Assembly: GCA_020630875.1 (NCBI GenBank)
Contig: JAHDIH010000010.1
Coordinates: 1 to 64,000, forward strand
Length of the DNA: 64,000 nt
Direction: 5' to 3'
Origin: Deltaproteobacteria bacterium
GTDB taxonomy: Bacteria; Myxococcota_A; Polyangia; Haliangiales; Haliangiaceae
In this document: one piece after another, positions 8,502 through 17,447 of the stretch
Layout of the letters: each line of letters opens with the position of its first letter
Numbering within the stretch: position 1 is the first letter of the stretch
Program-made: the position numbers and the translations under genes
Notes under the pieces: model-generated
Databases searched by the model: none
What the model saw: the letters and a program-made list of their open reading frames with translations, nothing else
Told to the model about the DNA's origin: nothing

Positions 8502-10289
8502 CTACAATTTCGGATACGCACTTTCTTCTTTGAGAACTGACACAAAGTCTACTAGCGGCATGCTGCCAAGCTGTTTGCCACCATGCTTGCGTGGTGCCAC
8601 GGCTTTGTTTTCTACTTCTTTTTCGCCGATTACGAGCACGTAAGGAATCTTGTCCAGTTGTCCTTTGCGGATCTTGGCGCCAAGCTTGGCGGCTTGCAGA
8701 TCGGCTTCTACCCGAAGTCCCGCGGCTTTCAAGGTAGCTACCACCTCTTGGGCCCATTCGTTTTGACTCTCCGATACCGTGACCACTCGCGCCTGTACTG
8801 GCGAAAGCCAAGTGGGGAACGCGCCGGCGTAATGTTCGGTGAGAATCGCAAAGAAACGCTCAATGGAGCCAAGCAGCGCGCGATGAATCATTACGACCCT
8901 TTCCTTGGATCCACTTGGTGCAATGTAGTCTAGTTCGAATCGCTCCGGGAGGTTGAAATCGAGTTGTACGGTGGAGCACTGCCAACTTCGGCCAATGGCA
9001 TCTACCAACTTGATGTCAATTTTGGGTCCGTAAAACGCCCCGCCACCTTCATCTGTTTCGTATTCCAGCCCAGAGTTTTGCAGTACTTTCAACAGTGCTG
9101 CCTCGGCTTCGTTCCAAAGCGTCTCATCGCCAACAAACTTCTTGGGGCGAGTGGAAAAGAAAAGTTTAAATTTCTCAAAACCAAATGCCTTGAGCATGTT
9201 CAAGCAAAACTTTACGGTGCGATCGAGCTCTTCCGCCATTTGATCTCTGGTGCAGAACAGATGCGCATCATCTTGCGTGAACCCTCGTACTCTAAGAAGC
9301 CCATGCAGCGTACCGGACCGTTCGTATCGATACACCGTACCAAGCTCCGCCCAGCGCAGCGGCAGCTCGCGATAAGAGCGTTGCCCCTTCTTGAAGATGG
9401 TCACATGAAACGGGCAGTTCATCGGCTTTGCCAGGTAATTCTGCCCTTCCACGTCCATGCCGGAGTACATGCTCTCTTTGTAAAACGACAGATGGCCAGA
9501 AGTGTGCCAAAGCTGCTCCCGGGCAATGTGCGGAGAGTAAACCAGCCCATAGTCGTTCTTTTGATGTTCTTGCCGCCAAAACTCCTCTAATTGATAACGA
9601 ATTGCGCCACCTTTGGGGTGCCACAAAACGAGTCCACCGCCGATAGCTTCATCGATGGAGAAAAGATCGAGCTCTTTGCCAAGTTTTCGATGATCTCGCT
9701 TTTTGGCCTCTTCCAGCTGCGTCAAATACATACGCAGCGCTTTTCTATCGCCAAACGCGGTTCCGTAAATGCGTTGCAACATCGCATTACGCTCGTCACC
9801 ACGCCAATACGCACCAGCGACGGAGAGAAGTTTGAATGCCTTGATTTTTCCGGTGGACTCGATGTGTGGCCCACGACAGAGATCGACCCAGTCGCCAGTT
9901 TCGTAACATGAAATCACAGCGTCTTCGGGCAATGCTTTGATGATTTCGACTTTGTAGGTTTCTCCCATTTTTTCAAAACGCTCGATGGCATCCGCACGGC
10001 TAAGTTCTTTGCGAACGAACGGTTCATCGGCCTTAATTATTTTCGCCATTTCTTCTTCAATGGCCTTGAGGTCCTCTTCAGCAAATGGTTTTTTGGTATC
10101 AAAATCGTAGTAGAACCCCGTGTCGATGTCTGGACCGATAGTCACTTTGGTCCCGGGAAACAGTCGCTGGACCGCCTTAGCCATGACATGAGCGGTGGAG
10201 TGACGCATGGTTTGAAGCGCAGAAAGCGTCGGTGCGCTCCCGATCACTTCATCAACTAACTCGTCTACATTTTCTGTTGCGGCGGACAT
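8502..10289 (-). CDS. thrS: Threonyl-tRNA synthetase lacking the TGS domain
   Basis: A 595-residue class II synthetase that charges tRNA-Thr. It starts almost directly at the editing domain: MRHSTAHVMAKAVQRLFPG, with the HxxxH pair, and WVDLCRGPHIESTG, with the Cys/His pair. The ~60-residue N-terminal TGS domain is therefore absent. The catalytic core has the zinc ligands (KPMNCPFH, DDAHLFC, MIHRALLGSIERF), motif 2 (YRYERSGTLHGLLRVRGFTQ) and the C-terminal anticodon-binding domain (PVQARVVTVSESQNEWAQEV). thrS often lies directly upstream of infC; here two opposite-strand genes intervene. The first ATG after the divergent lipoprotein gene is used. Confidence 0.97.
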   Translation of the reverse strand: MSAATENVDELVDEVIGSAPTLSALQTMRHSTAHVMAKAVQRLFPGTKVTIGPDIDTGFYYDFDTKKPFAEEDLKAIEEEMAKIIKADEPFVRKELSRADAIERFEKMGETYKVEIIKALPEDAVISCYETGDWVDLCRGPHIESTGKIKAFKLLSVAGAYWRGDERNAMLQRIYGTAFGDRKALRMYLTQLEEAKKRDHRKLGKELDLFSIDEAIGGGLVLWHPKGGAIRYQLEEFWRQEHQKNDYGLVYSPHIAREQLWHTSGHLSFYKESMYSGMDVEGQNYLAKPMNCPFHVTIFKKGQRSYRELPLRWAELGTVYRYERSGTLHGLLRVRGFTQDDAHLFCTRDQMAEELDRTVKFCLNMLKAFGFEKFKLFFSTRPKKFVGDETLWNEAEAALLKVLQNSGLEYETDEGGGAFYGPKIDIKLVDAIGRSWQCSTVQLDFNLPERFELDYIAPSGSKERVVMIHRALLGSIERFFAILTEHYAGAFPTWLSPVQARVVTVSESQNEWAQEVVATLKAAGLRVEADLQAAKLGAKIRKGQLDKIPYVLVIGEKEVENKAVAPRKHGGKQLGSMPLVDFVSVLKEESAYPKL

Positions 10290-10353
10290 GGCGGCATCAT
10301 TGCTTGTAGATTGATGCGTTGCAACAGAGGATGTACTGGTTTAGTGTATCGGA

Positions 10354-10707
10354 ATGAAATTCGTGTTGTTTGGAGCACTCTTGTTGGTTAGCTGCGGTGA
10401 CGACATCGAGACTGGCGTCGCTATTTTCAATCACTCAACAATGAGCTTCAGTGAGCGAACTCTGGTTTGGAATGATGGGGACGAGACGATAGCTGGCGGG
10501 TCGAACTTTGGACCTGGCCATATGTTTCTAAACTACAAGGCCTGCCATGAAATGGAAGGAATTAAGCTTAAGCCCGAGAATTCCGCTGAGACTAAGCTTT
10601 GCCCGGCCCCTGAGTGCGAAATCAGTTATTGGAAGGTTAACGGGCTCGCAATGTACGACTACGTTATCACCGACGAAAGCTTCCAAAGCGACTGCTCCCC
10701 GTTGTAG
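10354..10707 (+). CDS. Small lipoprotein of unknown function
   Basis: A 117-residue protein. MKFVLFGALLLVSCGDD is a short lipoprotein signal with lipobox LVSC, followed by aspartates, which in many Gram-negatives favour inner-membrane retention. Five cysteines occur in the mature domain. The stop codon TAG (10705-10707) overlaps the last bases of the convergent tRNA-Val gene. Divergent from thrS. I do not recognise the family. Confidence 0.7.
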   Translation: MKFVLFGALLLVSCGDDIETGVAIFNHSTMSFSERTLVWNDGDETIAGGSNFGPGHMFLNYKACHEMEGIKLKPENSAETKLCPAPECEISYWKVNGLAMYDYVITDESFQSDCSPL

Positions 10708-10776
10708 GCGTAGGCAGGATTGAACTGCCGACTTCTACCATGTCAAGGTAGCGCTCTACCACTGAGCTATACGCCT
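10705..10776 (-). tRNA. tRNA-Val (anticodon GAC)
   Basis: On the minus strand the acceptor AGGCGTA pairs with TACGCCT plus discriminator A. The D arm is GCTCAGTGGTAGAGC. The anticodon stem CTACC/GGTAG encloses TTGACAT (anticodon GAC). The T arm contains AGTTCAATCCT. CCA is not encoded. Three bases overlap the stop codon of the plus-strand lipoprotein gene. Confidence 0.95.
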
Positions 10777-10878
10777 GTACGACTACTCTTTACCGAAACC
10801 GCGGGATCCCGTCAAGAACCGGATGTCACAGACTCTCTTCCCTTCCAATATAGAGCGGTGCGGGCTACCCTAAGCGCG

Positions 10879-12654
10879 ATGAACGTAGCGGTTGGGCAAA
10901 CTCTCGGGACCTACGATGTCCTGCAGCGAGTTGGCCAAGGCGGCATGGCGGTCGTTTATCGTGGCTACGACACCTCATTGAAGCGTGAGGTCGCCATAAA
11001 GGTGTTGCACCCTCACCTTGCCAGTAAGCAAGAAGCGCGCGAACGGTTTGCACGAGAAGCGCAAGCCGTCGCCAAACTGCGTCACCCCAACATTCTTGAG
11101 ATCTACGCCTTCTCCGCGATCGACGAAGATACCAGCTACATTGTCACGGAGTTCATTCACGGTCCCACGCTCGCTTCATTCTCCGAAGGCTACACGCTGA
11201 AACATCCGGAAGTCGGCGCTATGATTTGCGCCATACTTTGCGACGGCCTCGCTAGCGCCCATGCTGGCGGAATTCTTCATCGCGATATCAAGCCAGAAAA
11301 CATCATGATTCGAGACGATGGAGTCTTAAAAATCACAGATTTTGGCATCGCGCAAATGCTAGACCACGAACGAGTTACTGCGACCGGACAACTTCTAGGT
11401 TCCCCAGCCTACATGTCCCCTGAAAACCTAGAAGGGAAACGATTGGACGAACGAAGCGATGTGTTCGCCCTGGGGGTCGTGCTGTACGAACTGATGGTCG
11501 GGCGACTTCCGTTCTCTGGGAAAAACCCTCACCAAACCATTAAGAAAATTGCGGAAGGTACCTACCCCGACCCTATTAGCTGCAACCCGTCGATCCAGCG
11601 TGCCCTATCTCACGTGGTGAAAAAGGCGCTCGCGCGTGACCGAGAACAACGCTACGCGACGGTTTCAGAGCTTGCGCAAGCCTTACGAGAGGTACTTGCC
11701 ATTTGCGAACTAAATGACCTCGAAAGTGAACTGCCGAGATTCTTTGCAACGCCAGCCCCCTACGAGATGGCGCTTTCTTCCCGATTGACAAGTTCACTCA
11801 CCACGTACGCCAAAGAAGAAAAATCTCCTCAAAAAGCAGTAGACGCTTTATCTAGAGTATTAACTATAAAACCCGATCACGAAGAATCACTTCGTCTGAT
11901 TAACGAAATTGGAAACTCAAATCGAAGCGGCAAGACGGCTTTAGTAGTCGCAGGAGCCATCGCAGGTATCGTAGGAATTGGTCTGTGGGGATTTAGAGAT
12001 GCGCCAACAGCCGGCGACGCTGTCGCTGCCACTAGCGACGCCGCAATGGCAGACGCGTTCGTTGCTGATGCCGCCAACGCCGCCTTCTTTGACGCACCGC
12101 CAGTGGACGCAGCCCCTGCTGATGCCAATGCCGCCTCTTCCGTTTCCTCGAAAATGGCGTCGTCTCGAGCGTCTTCTGTGAGGTCTAGCACAAGTTCCTC
12201 GTCCTCCGCAGAACTTGCGACGTACTCCGTTCGCTTTGCGGTTAATGCTCGAGATGCTGAAATGAGGCTGGACAGGGAACCGTGGATAAAACTTTCGGGA
12301 AATAATCTAGTCCGAGACGTCCCCGCGGGGAGTCACCGGCTTCAGGTCAAGCATCCATGCTGTATGCGCTATTCTTCAAACATCAACATCGCAAAGAGTG
12401 AGCGAATCACCGTTCGCCTCAACTTCAAACCTGCTTCATTGATAGTACAGTGCGAAGATCCCGCAACCAAAATCTTTGTTCGCGGGCGAAATATGAAGGC
12501 GGGGCGCAGGATCCCCATTCCAATTACAAGCGCACTTGGGCAAGAAAAAGTGGTAGTGTCGTTTGCGAACGCAGCGGTTGGGAACTCAAAGCAAGACGTT
12601 ATTGTCAGGCCCGCCGAATCAAAAACCATTCAATGCCCCACTTCATCACCATAG
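10879..12654 (+). CDS. Ser/Thr protein kinase with TM helix and PEGA-like C-terminus
   Basis: A 591-residue Hanks-type kinase. The cytoplasmic kinase domain (about 11-270) has the P-loop GQGGMAVVYRG, the Lys of EVAIKVL, catalytic HRDIKPENI, DFG and the activation-loop SPAYMSPE. After a helical linker comes one membrane helix (TALVVAGAIAGIVGIGLWGF). An Ala/Asp-rich then Ser-rich linker follows, and the C-terminal extracytoplasmic module with DVPAGSHRLQVKHPC resembles PEGA domains. I start at the ATG before VAVGQTLGTYDV; upstream codons in frame are antisense tRNA-Val. It is the first of a run of overlapping genes leading to the sigma54 activator, suggesting one signalling unit. Confidence 0.9.
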   Translation: MNVAVGQTLGTYDVLQRVGQGGMAVVYRGYDTSLKREVAIKVLHPHLASKQEARERFAREAQAVAKLRHPNILEIYAFSAIDEDTSYIVTEFIHGPTLASFSEGYTLKHPEVGAMICAILCDGLASAHAGGILHRDIKPENIMIRDDGVLKITDFGIAQMLDHERVTATGQLLGSPAYMSPENLEGKRLDERSDVFALGVVLYELMVGRLPFSGKNPHQTIKKIAEGTYPDPISCNPSIQRALSHVVKKALARDREQRYATVSELAQALREVLAICELNDLESELPRFFATPAPYEMALSSRLTSSLTTYAKEEKSPQKAVDALSRVLTIKPDHEESLRLINEIGNSNRSGKTALVVAGAIAGIVGIGLWGFRDAPTAGDAVAATSDAAMADAFVADAANAAFFDAPPVDAAPADANAASSVSSKMASSRASSVRSSTSSSSSAELATYSVRFAVNARDAEMRLDREPWIKLSGNNLVRDVPAGSHRLQVKHPCCMRYSSNINIAKSERITVRLNFKPASLIVQCEDPATKIFVRGRNMKAGRRIPIPITSALGQEKVVVSFANAAVGNSKQDVIVRPAESKTIQCPTSSP

Positions 12655-13472
12655 CAATACTTTTGACGTGTTGTTTTTCTGCAACAGCTGAAGAAAAAAA
12701 GCTTCCTCGTGAGGTGTTCGAAGACTCCAGGAGCGCCTTTGCCTCAGGCGACTTCGAAAAAGCCTTACCGCTGCTGACCTTCCTCCTTTACCCGCAGCCT
12801 AAACTTTCCTCCGCTTCTGACTTGGAAGAAGCCCATGTTCTTCTCGGCATTTGCCACTACGAAACAGGCAACGATGATGATGCGAGAAGAGAACTCGAAA
12901 CCGCGCTTTTTTTGAACCCAACCCTAGAACTAAGCCCCGCCATTTTTTCACCGCGTGCGCGGAAGTTTCTGGCCGAACTAAAAGCGCAAGTAGAAAAGAG
13001 CGACAAGGAAAACCGAGAAATTAAAGCCCTAGCGGACGAGCGGGATGCCCTCAGGGAGCGACTTGCCAACACGGTCATCGTTGAAAAGCGTCCGTACTAC
13101 ATCAACTTCGTGCCATTCGGCGCCGGACAGTTTCAAAATGGGCATAGGCGCACAGGACTAATATTCTTCACCAGCCAGCTCGCTTTAGGGGGGACCAGCG
13201 CCACCCTCTTCTCTTATCAAGTGGTGAAGTACGGAATCGGCGGAAGCGTGCCACCAGACGAACTCAAGCGGGTCAACAATATCAGAAAAACGCAAGTCGT
13301 CACGGGAGCAGCCTGTTTGGTGTCGATGGCGGCTGGAATTGTCCACGCGTTAATCCACCACGAAAGCGAAGTAGTGCTGGAGTCGGGAAGTAAGAAGACG
13401 GCCAACGTCATACCTTACGTCACACCAGTCGGAAGCGACGGTGTCACTTTCGGCATCGGAGGGTCTTTTTAG
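12633..13472 (+). CDS. TPR-like membrane protein
   Basis: A 279-residue protein beginning with a signal peptide (MPHFITIAILLTCCFSATAE). The first half is helical, with a TPR-like repeat (AFASGDFEKALPLLTFLL and HVLLGICHYETGNDDDARRE). A predicted coiled coil of Lys/Glu/Arg follows (KSDKENREIKALADERDALR), then two hydrophobic segments in the C-terminal half around FVPFGAGQFQNG. This architecture is common in Myxococcota operons with kinases. The ATG lies inside the last 22 bases of the kinase gene, and its own stop shares one base with the GTG of the next gene (TAGTG), so the three are probably translated together. Confidence 0.8.
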   Translation: MPHFITIAILLTCCFSATAEEKKLPREVFEDSRSAFASGDFEKALPLLTFLLYPQPKLSSASDLEEAHVLLGICHYETGNDDDARRELETALFLNPTLELSPAIFSPRARKFLAELKAQVEKSDKENREIKALADERDALRERLANTVIVEKRPYYINFVPFGAGQFQNGHRRTGLIFFTSQLALGGTSATLFSYQVVKYGIGGSVPPDELKRVNNIRKTQVVTGAACLVSMAAGIVHALIHHESEVVLESGSKKTANVIPYVTPVGSDGVTFGIGGSF

Positions 13473-15256
13473 TGGCCTACCTTCTCGTCATGGACGCTGC
13501 GGGAGAGACCTGGCAAAAAAAGTTGAGTCAACCGGTGACCACCGTGGGATCAGGGGCAGATTGCGATGTGATTCTTCCGCATCAAGACGTCCCAGAGTTC
13601 GCGGCACAAATACTTGCGACCGATGGCAACTACGTCATTTCAACGGTAGATCGAAAGACTCCCATAAGCGCCAACGGACGCAAAAGAAAGAAACACACAC
13701 TAAAACCGGGAGACTCCATTAAAATCGGAGAAGCGCTATTCATATATCACGATGGAGACCCTCCCAATCGGCGAACGACCACCACCTCTCCCACTGCGGT
13801 AATGGACGCCTACACGTCGCTCCATCGATTCTCAGTAGAACTGATGGCGACACGAGACGTCCCCACACTATTTGAGTCTGTAATCGATGAAGTAATTTCG
13901 CTGACCGCAGCCGACATGGGGTTCCTACTAATCACGAAAGACGACGGTTACACGGTGGCCGTAGCAAGAAACTTCAAAGGCCACAACATCGATCAGGCGA
14001 TAGAAGAACTGTCCGACTCTATCGTCAGGCGGGTTGTCAACGAGAAGGTCCCCGTCTTGGTCTCCGACGCACAGGAAGAGTCAGACTACGCCAACGCGGT
14101 CAGCGTGATGCGGCTGCAACTCACTTCGGCTATGTGCGCCCCATTGCTTCACCAAGGCAAACTACTAGGTGCCATTTACGTCGGAAGCAAGCGACCACTA
14201 GCGCTCTTCGACAGCGGAACCCTCGACGTGCTTACGATATTCTCCGCGCAGGCGTCACTTATTCTGGCCAGCGCCATGGCGTATAACGAACTCAAATCTC
14301 ACTCAGAGTCGCTGGAGAGCCAGCTGGACCAAAGCCGTATGGGCCAAATTATCGGCGCCTGCCCGGCGATGCAATCTCTTTACACTCAAGTAAAAAAAGT
14401 CGCCAAAGCGCAGGTCTCTGTTCTGGTCACTGGAGAAACGGGCACCGGCAAAGAGTTAATTGCCAAGGAACTCCATAGGCTGTCCCCACGCGCAGCGAAA
14501 CCATTCGTTTCTGTCAACTGCGGCGCCATCCCCGAGACACTCATGGAAGCCGAACTTTTTGGTCACGTAAAAGGAGCGTTCACTGGAGCCTCCGCCAGCC
14601 GAAACGGCAAGTTCGCCGAAGCGCACCTTGGCACGCTCTTCCTTGATGAAATTGGTGAGATGCCAGCAAGTCTTCAAGTCAAAATGCTTAGAGCACTGCA
14701 AGAGCAAACCATCCGCCCCCTTGGCTCAGAAAAAGATGTCAAGGTAGACATTCGAGTCATCGCAGCAACCCACAGAGACTTGGCGAAAGACGTCGAAACT
14801 GGCAGGTTCAGAGAAGACCTGTTTTATCGACTCAACGTAATCAAATTGGACGTTCCTGCGCTACGCGACAGAGGGAGCGATGTCGTACTGCTAGCCAAAT
14901 ACTTTCTGCAGAAAAACATCTCATCGCACCACTCTCACAACTTCACCCCGCAAGCTACAAGAGCACTGCGAAGGCACGAATGGCCAGGGAACGTTCGGGA
15001 ACTTGAAAACAGAATACACAAGGCTTGCATACTTTCTGACGGGCCGACGATTGACGCAACCGACTTGGGGCTGGATGAAAGTACCCTGCCCGCCATTCTT
15101 CCACTCAACCACGCCAAAGAAAAATTTCAATTGCAATACATTGAAGAAGTGCTTGCCATCGTTGATGGCAACAGAACCAAAGCCGCGGAACTTTTAGGGG
15201 TAGACCCACGTACTATCTTTCGCTACCTAAAGAAGAAAGGGAGTGCTCATGCGTGA
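13472..15256 (+). CDS. FHA-GAF sigma54-dependent transcriptional activator
   Basis: A 594-residue enhancer-binding protein. An N-terminal FHA phosphothreonine-binding domain (about 1-100; TTVGSGADCDVILPH) is followed by a GAF domain (about 120-275) and an AAA+ sigma54-interaction domain. The latter has Walker A GETGTGKE, the sigma54-contact loop GAFTGA, Walker B LFLDEIGEMP and the R-finger region FREDLFYRLNV. A Fis-type helix-turn-helix (NRTKAAELLGVDPRTIFRYL) ends the protein. FHA-bEBPs of this kind are typically controlled by Ser/Thr kinases. The kinase two genes upstream is the obvious candidate (inference from context). GTG start overlaps the preceding stop by one base. Confidence 0.95.
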   Translation: MAYLLVMDAAGETWQKKLSQPVTTVGSGADCDVILPHQDVPEFAAQILATDGNYVISTVDRKTPISANGRKRKKHTLKPGDSIKIGEALFIYHDGDPPNRRTTTTSPTAVMDAYTSLHRFSVELMATRDVPTLFESVIDEVISLTAADMGFLLITKDDGYTVAVARNFKGHNIDQAIEELSDSIVRRVVNEKVPVLVSDAQEESDYANAVSVMRLQLTSAMCAPLLHQGKLLGAIYVGSKRPLALFDSGTLDVLTIFSAQASLILASAMAYNELKSHSESLESQLDQSRMGQIIGACPAMQSLYTQVKKVAKAQVSVLVTGETGTGKELIAKELHRLSPRAAKPFVSVNCGAIPETLMEAELFGHVKGAFTGASASRNGKFAEAHLGTLFLDEIGEMPASLQVKMLRALQEQTIRPLGSEKDVKVDIRVIAATHRDLAKDVETGRFREDLFYRLNVIKLDVPALRDRGSDVVLLAKYFLQKNISSHHSHNFTPQATRALRRHEWPGNVRELENRIHKACILSDGPTIDATDLGLDESTLPAILPLNHAKEKFQLQYIEEVLAIVDGNRTKAAELLGVDPRTIFRYLKKKGSAHA

Positions 15257-15806
15257 CAATGCTGTCGCCTTTTCCCGCACCCACTCCAGGGAATTCAGTG
15301 GCTTACAAAGTTTGGCACTAATGTTGCTTTGTCTTTATCTTATGATCGTTTCCCAGATCGGTTGCGTAGTACCGCCGCCGCTAGAGTTAGAGCAAGCCGA
15401 CGCTCCGCCCAACAGTCCGCCTGTGATTCTGGGGACCACCGACGACATCACCTTGGGATTCCCTGGGCCGATTATTATCGATTCCACAATCGAAACACCG
15501 ATAACCCTACGAGTAAGTGACAACGACTTCCAAGACACCGTCTATCTGAATTTTTACGTCGACTATGGCGCTCCCAGTCCGACCCCCAGCATCATCACCT
15601 GCGCCGGAGCGCCTGGTGCGATAGAGCGACTGGTTGACTGCAGTAGCCTTGGTCTGTTGTGCCTGCAGATTTCGGACAACAATTTTCATACCGTCGAACT
15701 GATGGCTTCGGACCGCCCTCTGCTGTTTTCAGGAGAGCCTGTATTTCGCGCCGTGCCGTCTGACGCTCAAATTTCATTTAGAAGTTGGCAAATGCAATGC
15801 ATCTGA
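15249..15806 (+). CDS. Lipoprotein of unknown function
   Basis: A 185-residue protein. The N-terminus carries a hydrophobic segment ending in VSQIGC, a plausible lipobox, followed by a Pro-rich stretch. The rest looks like beta-sandwich sequence (ITLRVSDNDFQDTVYLNFYV) with several cysteines. The ATG at 15249 overlaps the end of the activator gene by 8 bases; a GTG six bases earlier is an alternative. A perfect sigma54 promoter core lies inside the signal-peptide codons. Confidence 0.7.
   Translation: MRDNAVAFSRTHSREFSGLQSLALMLLCLYLMIVSQIGCVVPPPLELEQADAPPNSPPVILGTTDDITLGFPGPIIIDSTIETPITLRVSDNDFQDTVYLNFYVDYGAPSPTPSIITCAGAPGAIERLVDCSSLGLLCLQISDNNFHTVELMASDRPLLFSGEPVFRAVPSDAQISFRSWQMQCI
15313..15328 (+). 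promoter_or_regulatory. Sequence matching a sigma54 (-24/-12) promoter core
   Basis: TGGCAC, five bases, then TTGCT: an exact GG-N10-GC match to the sigma54 consensus, on the coding strand, 57 bases after the end of the sigma54 activator gene. It lies within codons for a hydrophobic signal peptide (LALMLL), whose composition favours such a match by chance. If active, it would drive transcription starting near 15340, and the ATG at 15342 would then be almost leaderless, while the gene at 15797 would be expressed normally. Confidence 0.3.
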
Positions 15807-17419
15807 TTAGGACTATATTCCTGCTGTACACTGCAGCCTCCTGCGGAGGTGCTGCAGATTTTGGGACTGAGTTTATCTGCGGCCAATGTCCGACCGACTC
15901 TTTCTGTGAAAGCGATGGCTTCTGCCGTGGCGATGCGGCCCCCAGCAATGGCGAGCTGTTTTACGTTTACCGTCCCGATGATCCAAGCACACACCCCTCA
16001 TTTTTCTCCAACAGTCTCGAAACGCTCAGCATCAACAACTTAGAAAACGTGGGAAGAATTGAGCTCGATTGTCAGTCTCCTTTTCCTTGCATGCAAGGAG
16101 TCCCACTTCCAGCTGTCCTGACCCTAACCACCCCTTCGCCATACGTTGGCGGGCGAGACATTACTCAAACCGTAGCGTACGACACTTCGTTTCGCTATTT
16201 GACCGCAGAGCAGAACTCAACGCTCAGCATCACACCTACCGACGAACAAATCCCGCCAGCGGCGGTCCCGGCCCATCCCGTCACCAACCCAATTGTGCTG
16301 GGCCCCAACTTTCCACAAGTCTCATTAACGCTACCGACTGCATTTTTGCAACTCAACGCGAAGGCATGGATCGAAACGTTAACGGGACAGCGTGTCTCAG
16401 GAAAAGCATCCACCAGTGGGGTCACCAACGTGGCGCTGTATAAACGCCCTGGCGACGTGGGCCCCCACCTGCTTAAAATTGAGGTCGCGGTGGGAGACTC
16501 CCCACAACAGTCGCAAACAGCCTACTACACCATTCCTATCGATCTTGTTGCCGGCGACTTGAATTTAGGGACGATCAGTCTGTCCCCGATAAGGGAGACC
16601 AAACCAGTCGCACTTTCGGTGTCGGGTTTCTCACCTGATGGCAGCAGACTCCCCACCGTTGGTGCTAGCGTTCGACTGCAAACGCAGGTTTCTGGGTCTC
16701 CGGGAGAAGAACCCTACCAACTAGTCGTGAGATCCATTACCGACACCGAAGGAACAGCAAGCATGCAACTGATGCAGGGAACACCTACAGTCCCGCTTCA
16801 ATACGACGCCGTGGTTTTGCCCGCTCGTACAGAACGCTCTGCAACGTCACTTACCCATCAAATAGAAGTGACGTCCCTGCAAAACAACGACGAACTACCG
16901 GAGCTATTGCTAGGAACAAGACTAGTCGTTACAGGTACGTTGCTAGACACCATTGGCACCCCCTCGATTGGCACAGACTTGTACCTCCGGTTTTCACAAG
17001 AGTACCTCGATTCGTTGCCAAGTGACATTCGCGCCAGGCACGATCAAATCCTTTTGCCACAGACAACCACGGACGAAGGCGGTCAATTTTCTTTCTTTGT
17101 GGATCCATCCTACGCAGACTTCGCTCCACGGTTTGAGCTCTTTGCAAGTCCAAGTACTTCCATCGGAACGTTCCTAACTAGTTTTGAAACGACGCAAGGA
17201 AGCGATGGGCTCTTAGAACTAACAGAAGTGATTTTGCCAACCCACTATTGGATCCCCCTTCCTACCAAAGAACTTCCTGCCGGAACCATCTCTCTGTACC
17301 AAATCGCTTCGCAAAACTACTGTGAGGGACGAGTTGACTGCGCGATCCCTGCAACTCTGGTTGACATACAACGCAATGACGCGGGCGAGGTGCGTGTACC
17401 TGTCCAGCAATTGCGCTAG
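15797..17419 (+). CDS. Large lipoprotein with cysteine-rich N-terminus and beta-sandwich repeats
   Basis: A 540-residue surface-type lipoprotein. The signal MHLIRTIFLLYTAASC is followed by a compact cysteine knot-like motif (CGQCPTDSFCESDGFC), common after the lipobox in Myxococcota lipoproteins. Several beta-rich segments follow. Near residues 350-480 are stretches resembling carboxypeptidase-regulatory-like folds (RLVVTGTLLDTIGTPSIGTD and TTDEGGQFSFFVDP). The ATG overlaps the last 10 bases of the preceding lipoprotein gene; a TTG 12 bases earlier is possible. Function unknown. Co-transcription with the kinase/activator genes suggests a regulated or sensing envelope component (inference). 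Confidence 0.75.
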   Translation: MHLIRTIFLLYTAASCGGAADFGTEFICGQCPTDSFCESDGFCRGDAAPSNGELFYVYRPDDPSTHPSFFSNSLETLSINNLENVGRIELDCQSPFPCMQGVPLPAVLTLTTPSPYVGGRDITQTVAYDTSFRYLTAEQNSTLSITPTDEQIPPAAVPAHPVTNPIVLGPNFPQVSLTLPTAFLQLNAKAWIETLTGQRVSGKASTSGVTNVALYKRPGDVGPHLLKIEVAVGDSPQQSQTAYYTIPIDLVAGDLNLGTISLSPIRETKPVALSVSGFSPDGSRLPTVGASVRLQTQVSGSPGEEPYQLVVRSITDTEGTASMQLMQGTPTVPLQYDAVVLPARTERSATSLTHQIEVTSLQNNDELPELLLGTRLVVTGTLLDTIGTPSIGTDLYLRFSQEYLDSLPSDIRARHDQILLPQTTTDEGGQFSFFVDPSYADFAPRFELFASPSTSIGTFLTSFETTQGSDGLLELTEVILPTHYWIPLPTKELPAGTISLYQIASQNYCEGRVDCAIPATLVDIQRNDAGEVRVPVQQLR

Positions 17420-17447
17420 TCCCAACTAACGGCTATGTTTCAGCGTA

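Noticed and set aside
10720-10878. N-terminal extension of the Ser/Thr kinase
   Set aside because: The first ~19 codons are antisense tRNA-Val and carry no conserved feature; the kinase domain begins just after the ATG at 10879.
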